A stretch of DNA of 64,000 nucleotides from Blasia pusilla (GCA_050084515.1 CM114271.1:57102001-57166000); one strand, 5' to 3'. Positions 24,601 to 36,880 are shown, numbered from the stretch's first letter. The notes: a model not told the origin generated them from the sequence alone. Numbers and translations: made by a program.

Positions 24601-26885
24601 AAATAAGTTTAACCTTATCAGAAACACATTTCTTTATTCAAACCCCAAATTTCCAATTTTAGATTATTGTTTTTAGGTTATAAGTTCTTTAATTTTCTTA
24701 AAACTCATGTGCTATCATAATAACGTAACAAGGCGGTATAAGAAAGGAAGATATATCGAAGTGAAGATATTCTTTTTTAAGGGGTGTTATTAATTTTTCT
24801 AACTGTTTTTTAGACCTTCTAGTACTTTCAAATGGAACTCTTTTTTAATGTCCACTCTTAAAAATGTCATGTTAAACTCCTTTATTGTGTAGAGGTGGTA
24901 TCCCATTCCCATCACTTTGACCCTCCATTACGAGGGACCAGCCAGCTCAATATTCTATTCTACCATGCATGTCTCATGTCTAGCACTTTACGAGGTGGGA
25001 GTCGCAAAATTCCATAGAGTGAGAAATGTAATCTTACAAATATTATGACATGTTCTAGACACAATGACAAGGATTTGCACATTGTATTCTACTATTACAC
25101 CCATGCTAGTGCAATGCAATCCAAAACCTTTCCTTCACGACAATATATCTATTTCCTTCATCTTCTAGTGACGATTTGACATCTTCAGATTCTTCTCCTA
25201 TCTAATAGAAGCAATATGCCTTTCTTTGACAAACTCTTACCCACTTTAAGAAAAAAAAATTTACGTAAAAGTTGTGAAGGAAAGAAAACAATATCCCACT
25301 AGGGGAAAAAAATATTTGCAAAAAGGAATGAAAAAATAAAATTGTAACAAGTCAACACAAAAAAAAACAAAACAAATAAGACAGAAACATAAGTCATTCT
25401 TCTCATTGGTTAGATGGGAATGGATGATGAGATGACCCAAAGTGATCACCAACCACTTTTAAAGTTCCATGGAGACACAATTAGCGTATGCAAACTTATA
25501 TCCATCTTAGGGTAGGGCTTGTCTCTACAAGAAAAGTTTTCCACATCTTGCCCTCGGGATCTAACCTTGCTTCTGGGCCTACCCTTGCACCCACTCCCAC
25601 CAAGTTTGCACACAGAAAAAAGTCCGTGTATGCGGACGGATGTTGGTCTTAGGGACGGACATATCTCTAAGAGCGTGGGTTCTCGCGGCCTGCACCCAAT
25701 CCAACAACCTGTTGCCCAATGTTGCCACCCGTTCTGGAGCTCGCACCAAACCCACGAAGGCCAACATCAAGCCTTCCTAGCCCGCACCGGTACGCAGTAG
25801 GGCGTACTAACATATGGCCTGCTCCATAGCCCACACAAGGCCCTCCTGAACCTTGGGCGGACTAGGCGAGCTTGTAGCCTGCACACCTGTTCGATACCTG
25901 TCCTCTATTTTGAGCATACCGAGGCGATTGAGGTTCCAAAAATTCAAAGCGACCAATTTATGATTCTTGAGGAACTGGTGACGCTTATATATAAGAAAAC
26001 TATTATTCCCCTTGATTCTCATTGTTACATTGATTGACCACAAAAAAATTGTTTAAGCACATGTAGTTTGACATACCAAGTCATATCGATGAATGATAAT
26101 CTTGTCACCCAAAAAAATCAACTAGTCTAAGAGCTTGATCCCATGGACATGCGAAAGGTTGCGGCAACCCTTATTTTTGGGTCCAAAACAAATTTCCAAT
26201 GGATAATGACATGAATTGGTTCCTTGTAACTACTTTCAATTATAGCTAGATTGAGGTTGCCACGACACTGGGCCATTTTACTCCCAAAAGTTGCGGGCGC
26301 AGAAAAACTAGCAACGCTCTATGATCGCCATGAGCTGATGGCCATGGGATCCAACCGTAAGGCTTGGAGCTCTTCTTTTTCTTATTTGAAATTATTTGTT
26401 TTAAATTTAAAACCATTAGCTGAAATTTTCGCTGAGGGTAAGTGTTGGTAGTTTGATAAAAGATGCAATAGGGTGTGTCATAGATCACCTCCTACGGAAT
26501 CTCCCGGGTGAAGTTGTCAGGCAAGGACTAGCCCCGATTTGCTTCCGGAAGAAGAGGGGGTGGCAATTCTGCAAGGAGTCATATTGAACGGTCCTAAAAA
26601 CTTTAGAATTGCACAATCTTGTATCTATGACAAAAAATTAGAAGGAAAAAAGAGGAATGGAGAATTAAAACGGGAATGTGAGGAGCTACTCCGCAAAAGC
26701 CCAATTATGGGACCATACTAAAAAATCCCCGGATAGAAAGATATTTGACACCCCTAATGTGCGTGTTAGAATTCGACGACTAGAAATCTACTCAACCATA
26801 ACCTTACTTCGACATGACTAAATCGCTGCAAAATGATTTACTCAACCATGACCTTCTCATGAACCTAGTTATATTGCAGCTATAT
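21630..26885. other. Gene-poor region upstream of chalcone synthase
   Basis: No convincing coding sequence. 24370-24800 is strongly AT-rich. 23206-23320 carries a CCGGTT-rich dispersed repeat (listed separately). Short ORFs near 22081-22535 overlap on both strands and show no domain. The sequence around 25510-25900 has higher GC but no frame longer than 93 codons. Confidence 0.35.
23206..23320 (+). repeat. CCGGTT-rich dispersed repeat, copy 1
   Basis: Shares AAAAACCGGTTGG, ACCGGCAAT(G/A)TACCGG and CCCCGAACCCTGGTT with 62245-62445 (same strand). It also shares ACCGGCAATGTACC with the inverse copies at 31266-31475 and 55630-55845. No ORF. Confidence 0.65.
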
Positions 26886-26948
26886 CGTCGACGCCAAAGC
26901 AGTTTCGGACCTGTTCCAGTCGAGTCCGAAACTGCTTTGGCGTCGACG
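26886..26948. repeat. Perfect 25-bp-arm hairpin upstream of chalcone synthase
   Basis: Arm 26886-26910 is the exact reverse complement of 26924-26948, with a 13-nt loop. The arms contain GTCGAC and CTGCTTTGG. It lies about 345 bp upstream of the TATA-like box and 520 bp before the start codon. Confidence 0.85.
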
Positions 26949-27053
26949 TGTTGAGCGTCGACACCTCACAGGCGGTTTTGCTGCGACGTGCACGTTTGTT
27001 CGCACTTCTTTGTTCTTCTTTATGAGCCGAATAAACAACCCCGTTCGTTTTCC

Positions 27054-27059
27054 CACGTG
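27054..27059 (+). promoter_or_regulatory. G-box (CACGTG) in the chalcone synthase promoter
   Basis: A perfect CACGTG about 240 bp upstream of the TATA-like box. In plants G-boxes bind bZIP/bHLH factors, and chalcone synthase promoters commonly use one for light and UV-B control. A function here is inferred from context. Confidence 0.45.
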
Positions 27060-27292
27060 TTTCCATGCAGCGTCGATCAATTCTCCCTCCGGTTCGGTCC
27101 GGTCCAGTCGAGCCCGGACCGGTTCGTTTTGTTTCCGTTAGGTTCGGAAGCTCGCGCTGAAGTTGGAGGGAAGGGACAGCAGAAGTCCAAGTCGCCGGCA
27201 GCGCAGGGCAACAGGAGGGGAGGCCAGTGAGAGTCCATGTCGTCGGGATTCGCCCAGGCAATCAAGGAGGGGCGGTGGCGTCGCTACGAGAG

Positions 27293-27299
27293 CTATAAG
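27293..27299 (+). promoter_or_regulatory. TATA-like box (CTATAAG), chalcone synthase
   Basis: CTATAAG lies about 175 bp before the ATG at 27467, in GC-rich surroundings. It would place transcription start near 27325 and a leader of about 140 nt. No other TATA-like element is as well placed. Confidence 0.45.
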
Positions 27300-27466
27300 T
27301 TCAGCCGCGGGAACTGAGAGTGCAGTTTATAGAGAGGGCTCGAGAGCAGCTCACAGCGAGGAGTGCAGTGAGGAAGACTTCTACGAGAATCAAGGCTTTT
27401 CCACGCCTCCTTCGGTCTAACGCACGACATTTCGCGGTGACATCGGGAACCTGTGGAAGGCGACAG

Positions 27467-29248
27467 ATGGCACCGGAGGCGATGAACGGAGGAGTGGAGG
27501 TCGCTCGCCATGCCGCTGAAGGTGTGCGAATCGAAAGCAGCAGGACCCGTCTCATGCCGCAGGCAGTGGGACCGGCGACGATCCTCGCGATGGGCAAGGC
27601 TGTGCCTGCCAATGTGTTCGAGCAAGCTACTTACCCAGATTTCTTCTTCAACATCACCAACTGTAACGACCAGACCGCTCTCAAGGCGAAGTTCACCCGC
27701 ATATGTAAGTGTTCTTGCGTGCTCTATCATATCCCCACGAATCACGACCTGAGTCCATGTCTAATGGTATCGAACACGACGGCAACCTCGTACTCTTAGA
27801 CCACTGAATGATGGGTAGAGGACGCAGACAACTCCCAATGACCAGCTCATTCAGGGAGGAGAATTCTCACTCTGACCCAGATGTCCATCAGCTACATTTG
27901 TCGATTGTCATTTTGTCTAGCCAGCGAGGGACACTGTCGCCCATGAGTCAGAGGGACCGAATGCCTGCAAGAACTATCTTCTAATGTTACACGGTATTCG
28001 CACCCAGTGTGTAGTCTTCTTCAGTCCAATCTCACTGTTGACGGTTCCATCCAGCAAAGCAATTTGTGGTCGATGCCAAAATGTCCGTTCTAAATGCCAG
28101 TGACTGCTTCCCGTCAGGGGAGTAGGCCAGGAGAGTACGGTCTTAAAAGACAGGACATGCTCGGGAAGGGAAGAGTGAGTTCTTAGTGGCATTGCATTGG
28201 ACGATAGATGCTAATGCGAACTTGGCATGACAATACAGGTGAGAAGTCGGGTATCAAAAAGAGACACTTCTTCATCGATCAAAAAATCTTGGAGGAAAAT
28301 CCCAGCATGTGCACGTACATGGAAGCGTCTCTCAATTGCCGCCAGGAAATTGCAGTCGCCCAAGTACCCAAGTTAGCTAAGGAGGCAGCCGTGAAGGCTA
28401 TTAAAGAATGGGGCAGACCCAAATCTGAGATCACGCACATTGTGATGGCCACTACGAGCGGTGTGAACATGCCAGGAGCTGAACTGGCGACCTGTAAACT
28501 CTTGGGTCTCCGACCCACGGTGAAGCGAGTCATGATGTACCAACAAGGCTGCTTTGCTGGTGCCACCGTTCTTCGAGTGGCGAAGGATCTCGCTGAGAAT
28601 ACCGCCGGAGCTCGAGTTCTCGCGATTTGCAGCGAAGTGACTGCAGTCACCTTCCGAGCCCCCAGCGAGACTCACATCGATGGGCTGGTGGGATCCGCTC
28701 TGTTCGGAGATGGTGCCGCAGCAATCATCGTGGGTGCTGACCCCAGACCTGAAATCGAACGTCCCATCTACGAAATGCATTGGGCTGGAGAGATGGTACT
28801 GCCGGAGAGCGACGGTGCAATAGATGGGCACTTGACAGAGGCAGGGCTAGTGTTCCATCTGCTGAAAGACGTCCCCGGACTTATCACCAAAAATATCGGG
28901 GCCTTCCTAACCGACACGAAGAACATGGTAGGAGCGTCATCGTGGAACGATGTTTTCTGGGCGGTGCACCCGGGCGGCCCTGCAATCCTCGACCAGGTCG
29001 AAAAGAAGCTCGAGCTGGAAAAGTCGAAATTCCAGGCCAGCCGAGACGTGCTATCCGACTACGGAAACATGTCAAGTGCATCCGTTTTGTTCGTGCTCGA
29101 CAGAGTGAGGGAAAGATCTCTGGAGCTGAACAAGAGCACCACCGGTGAGGGCTGCGAGTGGGGCTTTCTCATCGGATTTGGTCCGGGTCTTACCGTGGAG
29201 ACCGTATTGCTGCGCGCTGTTCCTTCTCATGTTGAGGAATCTCACTGA
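27467..29248 (+). CDS. CHS: Chalcone synthase-type type III polyketide synthase; 2 exons
   Basis: Exons 27467-27704 and 28239-29248 encode 415 residues. The 534-nt intron (GTAAGT...ACAG) splits the Cys80 codon, the conserved CHS intron site. The catalytic triad is present: Cys184 (YQQGCFAGA), His323 ([11 protein letters not shown]) and Asn356 (YGNMSSA). Pocket residues matching alfalfa CHS Thr132, Ser133, Thr194, Thr197, Phe215, Gly256, Phe265 and Ser338 are kept at 152, 153, 214, 217, 235, 276, 285 and 358. The C-terminal GFGPGLT loop is intact. The enzyme should condense p-coumaroyl-CoA with three malonyl-CoA to naringenin chalcone in the cytosol, the first step of flavonoid synthesis. Stretches such as [11 protein letters not shown] and [21 protein letters not shown] resemble bryophyte CHS. 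The leader before the core is about 15-20 residues longer than in flowering plants. A related polyketide synthase such as stilbenecarboxylate synthase cannot be excluded. Confidence 0.94.
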
Positions 29249-29623
29249 GGCGGAGGAATAAATCCCCAATACATCGAACAGTTGTTAGAACACTTATTTT
29301 TCTTAGGTCTCTGTCTGGCCGTACGTTTCCAGCTCGTGTGCAACAAAAGACCTTGATGCTGGAAAAATCGAGGCCAGACGTCTACTTCTTCCGCATGATC
29401 CGTTTAATAATCGGTATGTGAATATTCTAGGTAGGTTACGCATCAGTGATGATGATTTGGGTGTATAGGCTTAGCCTTTCTAGGCCCGTACTTAAACGTA
29501 GCAGCTCTCCACCTTTTAGAGGCCCTAGTCAGAAGTTTGTAGCCCTACTTCACTTGTGAAGTGCAATAGTCAGAAGAAGTAACTTTCATGCACTATGTGA
29601 AATACGCAGATAATTTTTTCCCG

Positions 29624-29629
29624 AATAAA
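29624..29629 (+). terminator. Probable poly(A) signal, chalcone synthase
   Basis: AATAAA in CCGAATAAAG, 376 nt after the stop. An earlier AATAAA (29258-29263) lies only 10 nt past the stop and is less likely to be used alone. Confidence 0.35.
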
Positions 29630-31265
29630 GACCATTTTCCCAGTTCCGACATTTGTTGACGTTGAAGCAGCCGAATGGGAAAGCACTCAGCTGGAGATTT
29701 GCCGTTGAGTGTTCGAACGTAAATGATCTAAGAAAAACTACTTCCTTTAGTATTTGAAGAAAAAAGCTTTGTATCGAAGCTGCCAGCGTTGGCTCGTACT
29801 CTCTACCGATAGCACCCTCTACATTATGCTACTCGCAGTCATACTAAAACCCGATAAATGTCCCCACAAACCTCAGGAATTATTACTCAGTCCAACACTT
29901 TGACAAAGAAGTGTTAACTGCAAACCATTTCCAAAGTATAAATCAAAAGTTACCATAATCTTTGAGAACTCTGCACAATCTTTCATAGTAAGATTTTGAA
30001 CTTTTTTGTCTGAATATATGGTTGTCGAGTTGGGGACTGAAAAAACTGCGCAAATATATCATTGCTAAAATTTCTCGCAACTGAAGTGGAGGAGAAAATT
30101 GAGAGGAAAAAATCACTGGTAAATTCTGTCTAGTATTATACTGGCTTTCACTTATACGTCCATCAGCTCAGCAGTGCGCCAAAGTTACTTGCAACCGAAG
30201 CGGAGGAGCAAAATGAAATCCTTGTAACCTTTACTGTAGTCCCTCTGATATTAACGATGATGTTTGGCAAGCGGACGCTTGAGGTGATCCGATAGTCATT
30301 TGGATGGTAGGGTAACATTCCAACTCAAATTCAAACATGTCGGCAGCGTAGATTGTACCCGTCAGACCGGAAACGTTGTAGGGCGCAATGTTGAGGGGAG
30401 TACTGTTCATCATAACTTGCGTGTCATTCTCAGAACTCCAAAGGTCATGAAACTCACATGCTCCCCACAGCAGACCGGTAGATTCAGTACGCAGAGCGCC
30501 ACGTCTTGCGCAACACAGTGTAGACACCTCGACCCGGCGCATCATAAAGCCGACCTGTGGTTCCCAGTACTATCTTGACAATGGGCATCTTGAGCACCCG
30601 TGAGATATTTTCAGCACCGGCACGCCAACGAGCGAGTGAACTCGTTCCGCAAATGGGGACCCGCTGGAGGGACGACAGCTCTCAATGATGCGCGGGTTGC
30701 AGCAGACCGATGGCTTTTTGAAGTGAAGCGGGGTGGAGGGAGGTGACGAGCAGAGGTCCTGAACCTCTCACGTCCACATTCCAGGAACAGACACAAAGCC
30801 GAGCATGCAGTGTCGCACCGGTCGCGTACGGTGTACCATCGTGAACCACAGCAAGAACACCTGCAGCACCTCCACTAGTGGGGGAATCTCACGCTCCGTC
30901 GGCCTCCTAATAGAATCCATATTAATGCCTGCCTCGATCACCCGTCGCTCCACATGGGACTTGGAAGCGCCCGACGGGCGACGGCAGTCTGGCAAAAGCC
31001 GGAAGGTCCGAAATTGCCGATAATTCCGAGTACGAACGAAATGATGCGATCCGTCGCCTTCCAGGCGTCGTGTTCCGCGGATGTCCCAGCCGTACGAGCT
31101 TCGTCTGGCTCGGGGATACGGGGCTAGAATCTGACACGGCGACAAGAATATTCTACCGGTCGACTTACCATGCTCCGCAAACTGCCCGCCACGTACCCCC
31201 GCCGGTCACATCACGCGGCCATTCGTGCTCCGTCCGCATGGCAATCCCCTCCGTGTAGTTTTTTG
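29630..31265. other. Intergenic; unrecognised ORF fragments on the minus strand
   Basis: 30231-30545 (-) is open for 104 codons and reads unlike random sequence (N-S-T-P-L-N..P-Y-N-V-S-G..M-F-E-F-E-L-E-C-Y-P). 30768-31145 (-) is open for 125 codons. GC is near 52%, higher than the flanks. They might be exons or relics of a lost gene, but I recognise no family and cannot join them. Confidence 0.25.
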
Positions 31266-31475
31266 GCGAGAAGAGGTACATTGCCGGTCTTTATGAACGA
31301 GACGGTAATTTTGGATATTTTCTTGAAACCGGTCGACTAAAGAGATACGAATACAAAGGAGGACCCCTCTATTCTGCCGGTTTTTGGCCGTTGATTTGCA
31401 AAGTGAATCGGGAATTCTAAATTTCTACCGGTTAGGTCAACACGTAACCCCGGTTCTCCCCGGACATTGTCCGTG
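31266..31475 (-). repeat. CCGGTT-rich dispersed repeat, copy 2 (inverted)
   Basis: Read on the minus strand it shares GTCCGGGGAGAACCGG, GTTACGTGTTGA, GGCCAAAAACCG and TCGTAT blocks with 55630-55845, and ACCGGCAATGTACC with 23206-23320. No coding potential. Confidence 0.65.
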
Positions 31476-33050
31476 ATACAGCAGCAGGTCCGCATGCATG
31501 CATGCGTGTGCATGGCTAACGGGTTCGCTCTTCGTTCGTTCGTATGAGCTTGTATCGGGACCGTTCTTGACACTGGTAGTCCACAACAGATGTGGCCGCG
31601 AGTCCTCAGCGTCCATACGACGCGGTGGGTTTTCGCCGACGGACCGCACGGCTCTGTTACAGACTTTGCGGGTATCTTCAAATTTACCAAAGACATTCGT
31701 CTCCGTTAAAAGGGATTGATTCCCTTTCGTTCTTAAAAGAGAAATCCGGTGATAGTAAGGGTGATTCAATTGCCCTGAATACACCATTAAAAAATAAAAA
31801 CCTACACCTGTCAAAATAATATCACTTTCTATTTTCTTAAGAACTTTCTTTTCATCTTATGATTCTTATCTCTAGGAATGGAGAGGGCCTCTGCAACGAG
31901 TCTCCATCCTCCATCTATTGTTTATTAATTTCTCATGAGAGGCTAGCAATTAAGAGGGCCCTTTTCCCTCAGTCTTTGATGGGTGGGGATTGATGGGCAC
32001 TATGAGTTATGATTTAGAGTTATGATTCCCGTAGGTAGACATGGGACCTCTTCAAACTCTACGTCCCTTTTTTTATTGAAAAATTTGACCTTTAATTTTT
32101 TAATGAAGCTCTTTTTCATTAATTTTTTCCATCCCATATTTAGAAGCACAACTCATGGGATATGATTCTAACATGACAAAAAAAATAAAATTCAGAAGGA
32201 GAGAGTAAACGGACACTCCTCCTTCTCAATTACATATAGGATATAAAAAAAGCTCTAATTAAATAAATTTTCTAGTTAAAATAATAAAAGTTATTAATCC
32301 ATCTCGGATAGGGGTGGTTAATTCACTGGACTTGACCTACTTCGTTGAATAATGAATATAATAGTTCATGTGGATAATTCACAAGACTTGATTAATTTGA
32401 CCTACTTCGTATGAATAATGAATATAATAGTTCATGTGGATAATTCACTAGACTTGATTAATTTGACCTACTTTGGATGAATAATGAATATAATAGTTCA
32501 TGTGGATGTCAATTTTCTATATCCCCAATTGAGTGCATATCTCTTATATCTAAATGATCTTTGAAGCTATCAAATCTCTAAACATCTCAAATATCTAAAC
32601 TTATATACTTAAGATCAATCTCTCCTATAAGGTCTTCCTCTCTAATGAAGTGAAAGAACACACATAGTTGGTCACATGCACACAATACCGACCTTCCAAA
32701 CACACAAATACATCCACACATATACAATAATAAACTCATGCATACACATCAAGACAAAAAAATTATCCCCTAACTAGTAGTTGAGTCCCCCTAACTCCAG
32801 ATAATACACATCATATGTCTTGTCATGTGAATACACATCATTGTCAATATAGTTTCATCCGAGGTATAAGCCCCCTCCACCTCCATGAATGACATGTCCA
32901 CATAGATCACCTTCCTCCTAGTAGATCACTCCCAACATGTAGTACAAAAGTACTAACTCCCTAACAATTACACATATGGTCCCCACATGAGACCAACTAC
33001 CAACTAACCCAAGACCCTATAGCTCCAAGTGGAGCCATATATGGCTGGGA
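31476..33050. other. AT-rich intergenic region
   Basis: No gene recognised. Contains a 66-bp tandem repeat (32320-32507). 32640-33060 is C/A-rich sequence with many stops. Confidence 0.3.
32320..32507. repeat. 66-bp tandem repeat, about 2.8 copies
   Basis: TAGTTCATGTGGAT recurs at 32362, 32428 and 32494, exactly 66 bp apart. Each unit includes TTGACCTACTT and GAATAATGAATATAA. Confidence 0.85.
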
Positions 33051-33051
33051 A

Positions 33052-35590
33052 GGTCAACCTCTCCAAAGTTGCCACTCCTCATAAAGGAAAGAATGACCTA
33101 CACTTGTAGATCATCTCTTAAGAGCAGATCACATATGACCTCTCAAAATAAGGAAGTACAATACCCCTCTAAGGCCTTGATACTATCTCGCCCTACACCT
33201 CATCTATCGAAGCATTCAACGATGCCCGCACCCTATCACATACAACGCATCTCGATACAAATTTGTCGTGTGCATACACATCGCTACACAACATACATCG
33301 CTGTCACCGAACACACATACAAACACGCACGATCCCATGCTAACTCATGGCAAACAAAGAGACAAGAAGTACCAAAATATCTCTAATTAAAGTAAGATCC
33401 AATCTCTCTCTACACAATCTCACACCATAGCTCTCAAAGGTGTGCACTCTCTCTCATGGAGAGAGTGCTTGGTAACCTATTCTCCCAAGTCACCTCCTTG
33501 GCTCTTGACCTGATGTAGGAGGTCAAGGGCCACTTACCAAAAATAGAAAGTCGATAATATATTCAAAATGGTACTTACCTAAAATAGTAAGTTCCTCAAT
33601 ATGACTCCAAATGAGCCAAAACAAAGGGAAAACCTACTCTCTTAGGTTTCCCGGGGCCTCATCAGGTCATCCTCAACTTCCTAGGCCTGTCCTCCACTAC
33701 TCTTGAAGACGCTCTACTAGATCTCACTGATCTATCCTAAAGGACGTGACAAATTGCTAAACATCAGTTTGTATACCACGCCACCAATACTAAATGTGAA
33801 TCAAGCTATATGTACCCTTGACTCCAAAATGCCCTAACTCCTCGTGAGCATATCTCACGACTCGTGCTTGCTACGAAGGATGCCGCACCATCCGCACTCG
33901 TCCATCCTCCCAAACTTGAAGCATATGCGTCCCCTCCCACATGAACCTCCTGGCTTGTTGTAGGACTCGATCCGTGCTCGTTGAGACATAAAGGCGCATA
34001 TATTCCAAGTCCATCTCATTGTCATGGATGTCTCTAGTCCTTGTCAACTCCTCACTAACATTTGGATTTGAGGACTCACCATCCAACCTCCCTCATGGAG
34101 TTGATGCCTCCTCTTGACTTGTCATAGCCAACAGACATAAACAGGCAGATGCGTGCCAACCCGACACTATCTCTTCATCACTCTCACCATGCCACCATGC
34201 TCTAGTCGTATCGTTCTGGCTCATGCATGGGTTACGGCTCAACATGTCTGCGTCTTGGTTCAGATGTCCTGGGCGATGGAAAACTTGAAAATCTTACTCC
34301 TACAACAAGAGTGACCATTTGGCAAGCTTCCAAAATAGGCCACTGCCCACAATGCAGCCAAGCACTCCCCTTTACGCGAACTGCACCTTGCCTCTGCAAC
34401 GTTGTTCGAGCGGCTTGCATACGCCACTACGAGGTCCTTCCCCTCATCATCTCTTTGAGTGAGCGCCGCTCCTAACCCTAATATACTCCAGTCCGTATGT
34501 ATCTAGAACGGACGATCACACATAGGTCTCCTCAAAATAGGCGAGGACGTCAACATGTCTTTGAGATCCTGAAATGCTCACTCTTTATCATCTTCCTAAA
34601 GCCACTCCTGGTCCAACCTGGTCAGCAAAGTCAGTGCCTTTGCAATCGCACTAAAGCCCTTCACGTACCCTTGGTAGTAGTTTGCCAATCCCATGAAAGC
34701 TTGAACTCGACTCACATGTGTAGAGCGGGGAATATGCGCTATGGCCTCCTCCTTTGTCTGTTGAACTCCAATACCCTCTAGATAAATGGTGTGTCCAAGG
34801 TACTCGATCTGGTCATGGAAGAACATAACTTTCCTAGATGTGACTTCAACCCATGTTACTACAATCGTCGAAACACCTCCTCCAAATGTCTCTCATGCTC
34901 CTCAATCGTGGCATTGAAGAAGACAATGTCATCAATGTAACATCTCGCATAATCCAAACCAGCCAAAATCCTATCCATAACTCGTTGAAAATCCGCAGGG
35001 GCGTTCTTCAACCCAAATCCTTCCGAAAAGGATCTATCCCCCAAAATGTTGTCTTCTCCTTGTCCTCTACTTGGATGGGCAATTGATGATAGCCAACACG
35101 GAGATCCAAATAATTGAAGATCCTTGCATATCCCATCGTATCAAAGATCTCCTTGAGAGTAGGCATAGCATAGCGATTGGCGTTTGTATGCAGATTGATA
35201 GGATGGTAATCCCCACACATTTGCCGTTCGATCCACTGGACATGCATGTCCTTCTTTGCTGCCATAACTATGGGAGATGCATACTCTCCAAGCGATCTCT
35301 CTACCAGTCCAACGTCAGCCAAGTCTCGACTCTTGCTCTGAATCAAGGCTCGCTCCATGTCGAAATACCTATAGGGTTGTCGGAAGATAGGTGTATCACT
35401 GTCTAACTTTATCCGAATACCTAGACCCTTAAGTGTATCCAAGTTGTGGATACTATATGCAAAACAATCCTTGAATCTCCACAAGAACTGCAACACTCGT
35501 CTCCTCTCCGCTCCTATCAACCTAGGACCAATCACCGGCTTGCAAGTCTCTCTCGTGACCTTTGGAGAAGAGGAGGGTGGTGGTTGCTAA
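33052..35590 (-). pseudogene. Ty3/gypsy pol fragment (RT, RNase H, integrase zinc finger), degraded and split by a solo LTR
   Basis: On the minus strand, 35535-35008 holds the RT fingers (Y-A-S-P-I-V-M-A-A-K-K-D ... YLDLRVGYHQLPI). 35044-34859 holds the palm with the catalytic YIDD box. 34826-34596 has YLGHTIYLEGI and the thumb. About 34500-34330 has the RNase H-like GLGAALTQRDDEGKDLVVAY. 34086-33871 has the W-E-G-T ... W-E-D-G-R region before the integrase. 33870-33752 starts the HHCC zinc finger (H-E-E-L-G-H-F-G-V-K), whose Cys pair (R-C-V-V-C-D-R-V) lies on the far side of the inserted LTR, at about 33252-33230. Frameshifts and stops break it. Gag and protease are missing past 35590. Confidence 0.88.
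33264..33751 (-). mobile_element. Solo LTR (TGTCAC...GACA family), 488 bp, TSD AATT, inside gypsy integrase
   Basis: Minus-strand start TGTCACG at 33751 and end GACA at 33264. AATT flanks it at 33260-33263 and 33752-33755. Compared with the 9582-10223 copy it lacks about 155 bp in the middle, after GGTTACCA. The His pair and Cys pair of one integrase zinc finger lie on either side and are in frame once the LTR and one AATT copy are discounted. Confidence 0.88.
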
Positions 35591-36517
35591 TGGGGGTTGG
35601 TATTCTGGCATGAGAGAGTAAGAGAGGAGAAGAAGAGAGGAAGAGAGGAGAGTCTCTCTTTAGAAAAAAAAGATAGAATCCGCCTCCTCTCTTCAAAACT
35701 TTTTGACATTTCTATATTTTGTTTCTTTCAAATGAAAAAAATCTTTAGAAGAGAGTAGCGAGTGGACCAGATTTGGGCATAAACTAACCTTGTTTTCCTT
35801 GGCTTGGAAAAACATTAGACATAGAAAGACCACTTCAAACATGCTTCCATCACTCTGCATGTGAGCCCAATTTTTTTCACATTGGTAGTCTAAGCCAGCT
35901 ATAGAGTAAGCCACCCAGAGGGGGTCTTATTGTTGGAGGACCATCTTCCCATAATTTCATCAATACAAATAATTTCACAACAATGATAGGTGCGAATAAA
36001 GACTTTGACTATGGTGTCAATAGACTCCAATGCTCTCAAAAGATGAGAAAATTATGGACTATTGATGTAGGACTCCCATCCTCACCATGAAATATCCCAT
36101 AGGAGGGCTCTTGATGCAACAAGGCATGAAATATCCCATCTCTGGAATACAGATCCATCAAATGGGATTTTCCACAACAAAATAGAACACTGGAAATCCA
36201 CTTAAAGTAAATTCTGACCACTGTGCGTAGCCGAAGACTTTCATGACAGTCTTGGATATTGAGAAAGTGTAAGGTTCCAGAAAACTCGGAGGCCACGAGT
36301 TAGTTACCTATGGTGGCTCATGAATGGGTACATGGAGTCTATATGAGATTGCTATGTATTGACAACTTGGTTTCACCATTTTCTCAGCCACTGGGAAATA
36401 TATGCATCAAGAAGAAAACCTACAAGGACTAAAAGGACAATGGAAGCAACAAGTTGGTAGACATCTGGAGTGAAAAGAGAGACTGATAAGCATCGAGGTC
36501 CATTCATTCAGACATAG
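35591..36517. other. Junction between gypsy relic and methyltransferase-like locus
   Basis: 35600-35680 is purine-rich (GAGAGGA repeats). 36036-36296 (-) is open for 86 codons with no domain I recognise. Nothing else is supportable. Confidence 0.25.
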
Positions 36518-36880
36518 AACCCGTCGGAATCCGACATGTTGCATCTCTTGCAACCCGTCAGAATCTGACAGGTTGAAGGATTGTCTACTTTTGGATATCT
36601 TGCAACCCGTCGGATTCCGACGGGTTGCAAGATTGTACTGTCTTCAGTTGGAGTGGTTCTCAACCCTTCGAAATCAGACGGATTACCAACCACTCCAACG
36701 GAAGAATAGAGTCTAGGAGAGCACGCACACCACATCAAAAGAATAGAAGGAAAAAAATTGGTCTTGGTATAGTGAAAAGACGTTGTAGTGAAGATATTTT
36801 CAGGCAAAATGTAAATATTAAAAGACATTGCAGTTCAAAGACCCTTTCAGGCAACCCGTCGGTTTTCGATGGATTGCAAC
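36518..36880. repeat. Palindromic hairpin repeat, block 1 (5 copies)
   Basis: Copies start near 36518, 36550, 36599, 36658 and 36851. The copy at 36599-36631 is a perfect palindrome: 16-bp arms (CTTGCAACCCGTCGGA and its reverse complement) around one central T. The others carry point changes. The block lies past the stop codon of the methyltransferase-like gene. Confidence 0.9.

Noticed and set aside
27320-27466. Upstream in-frame ATG extending chalcone synthase by 49 residues
   Set aside because: The extension is Arg/Ser-rich and would start very close to the probable transcription start. The ATG at 27467 gives a near-normal family length. Kept only as a possibility.
28279-28831. Minus-strand ORFs of 123 and 152 codons inside chalcone synthase
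   Set aside because: Antisense shadows of exon 2. No domain.
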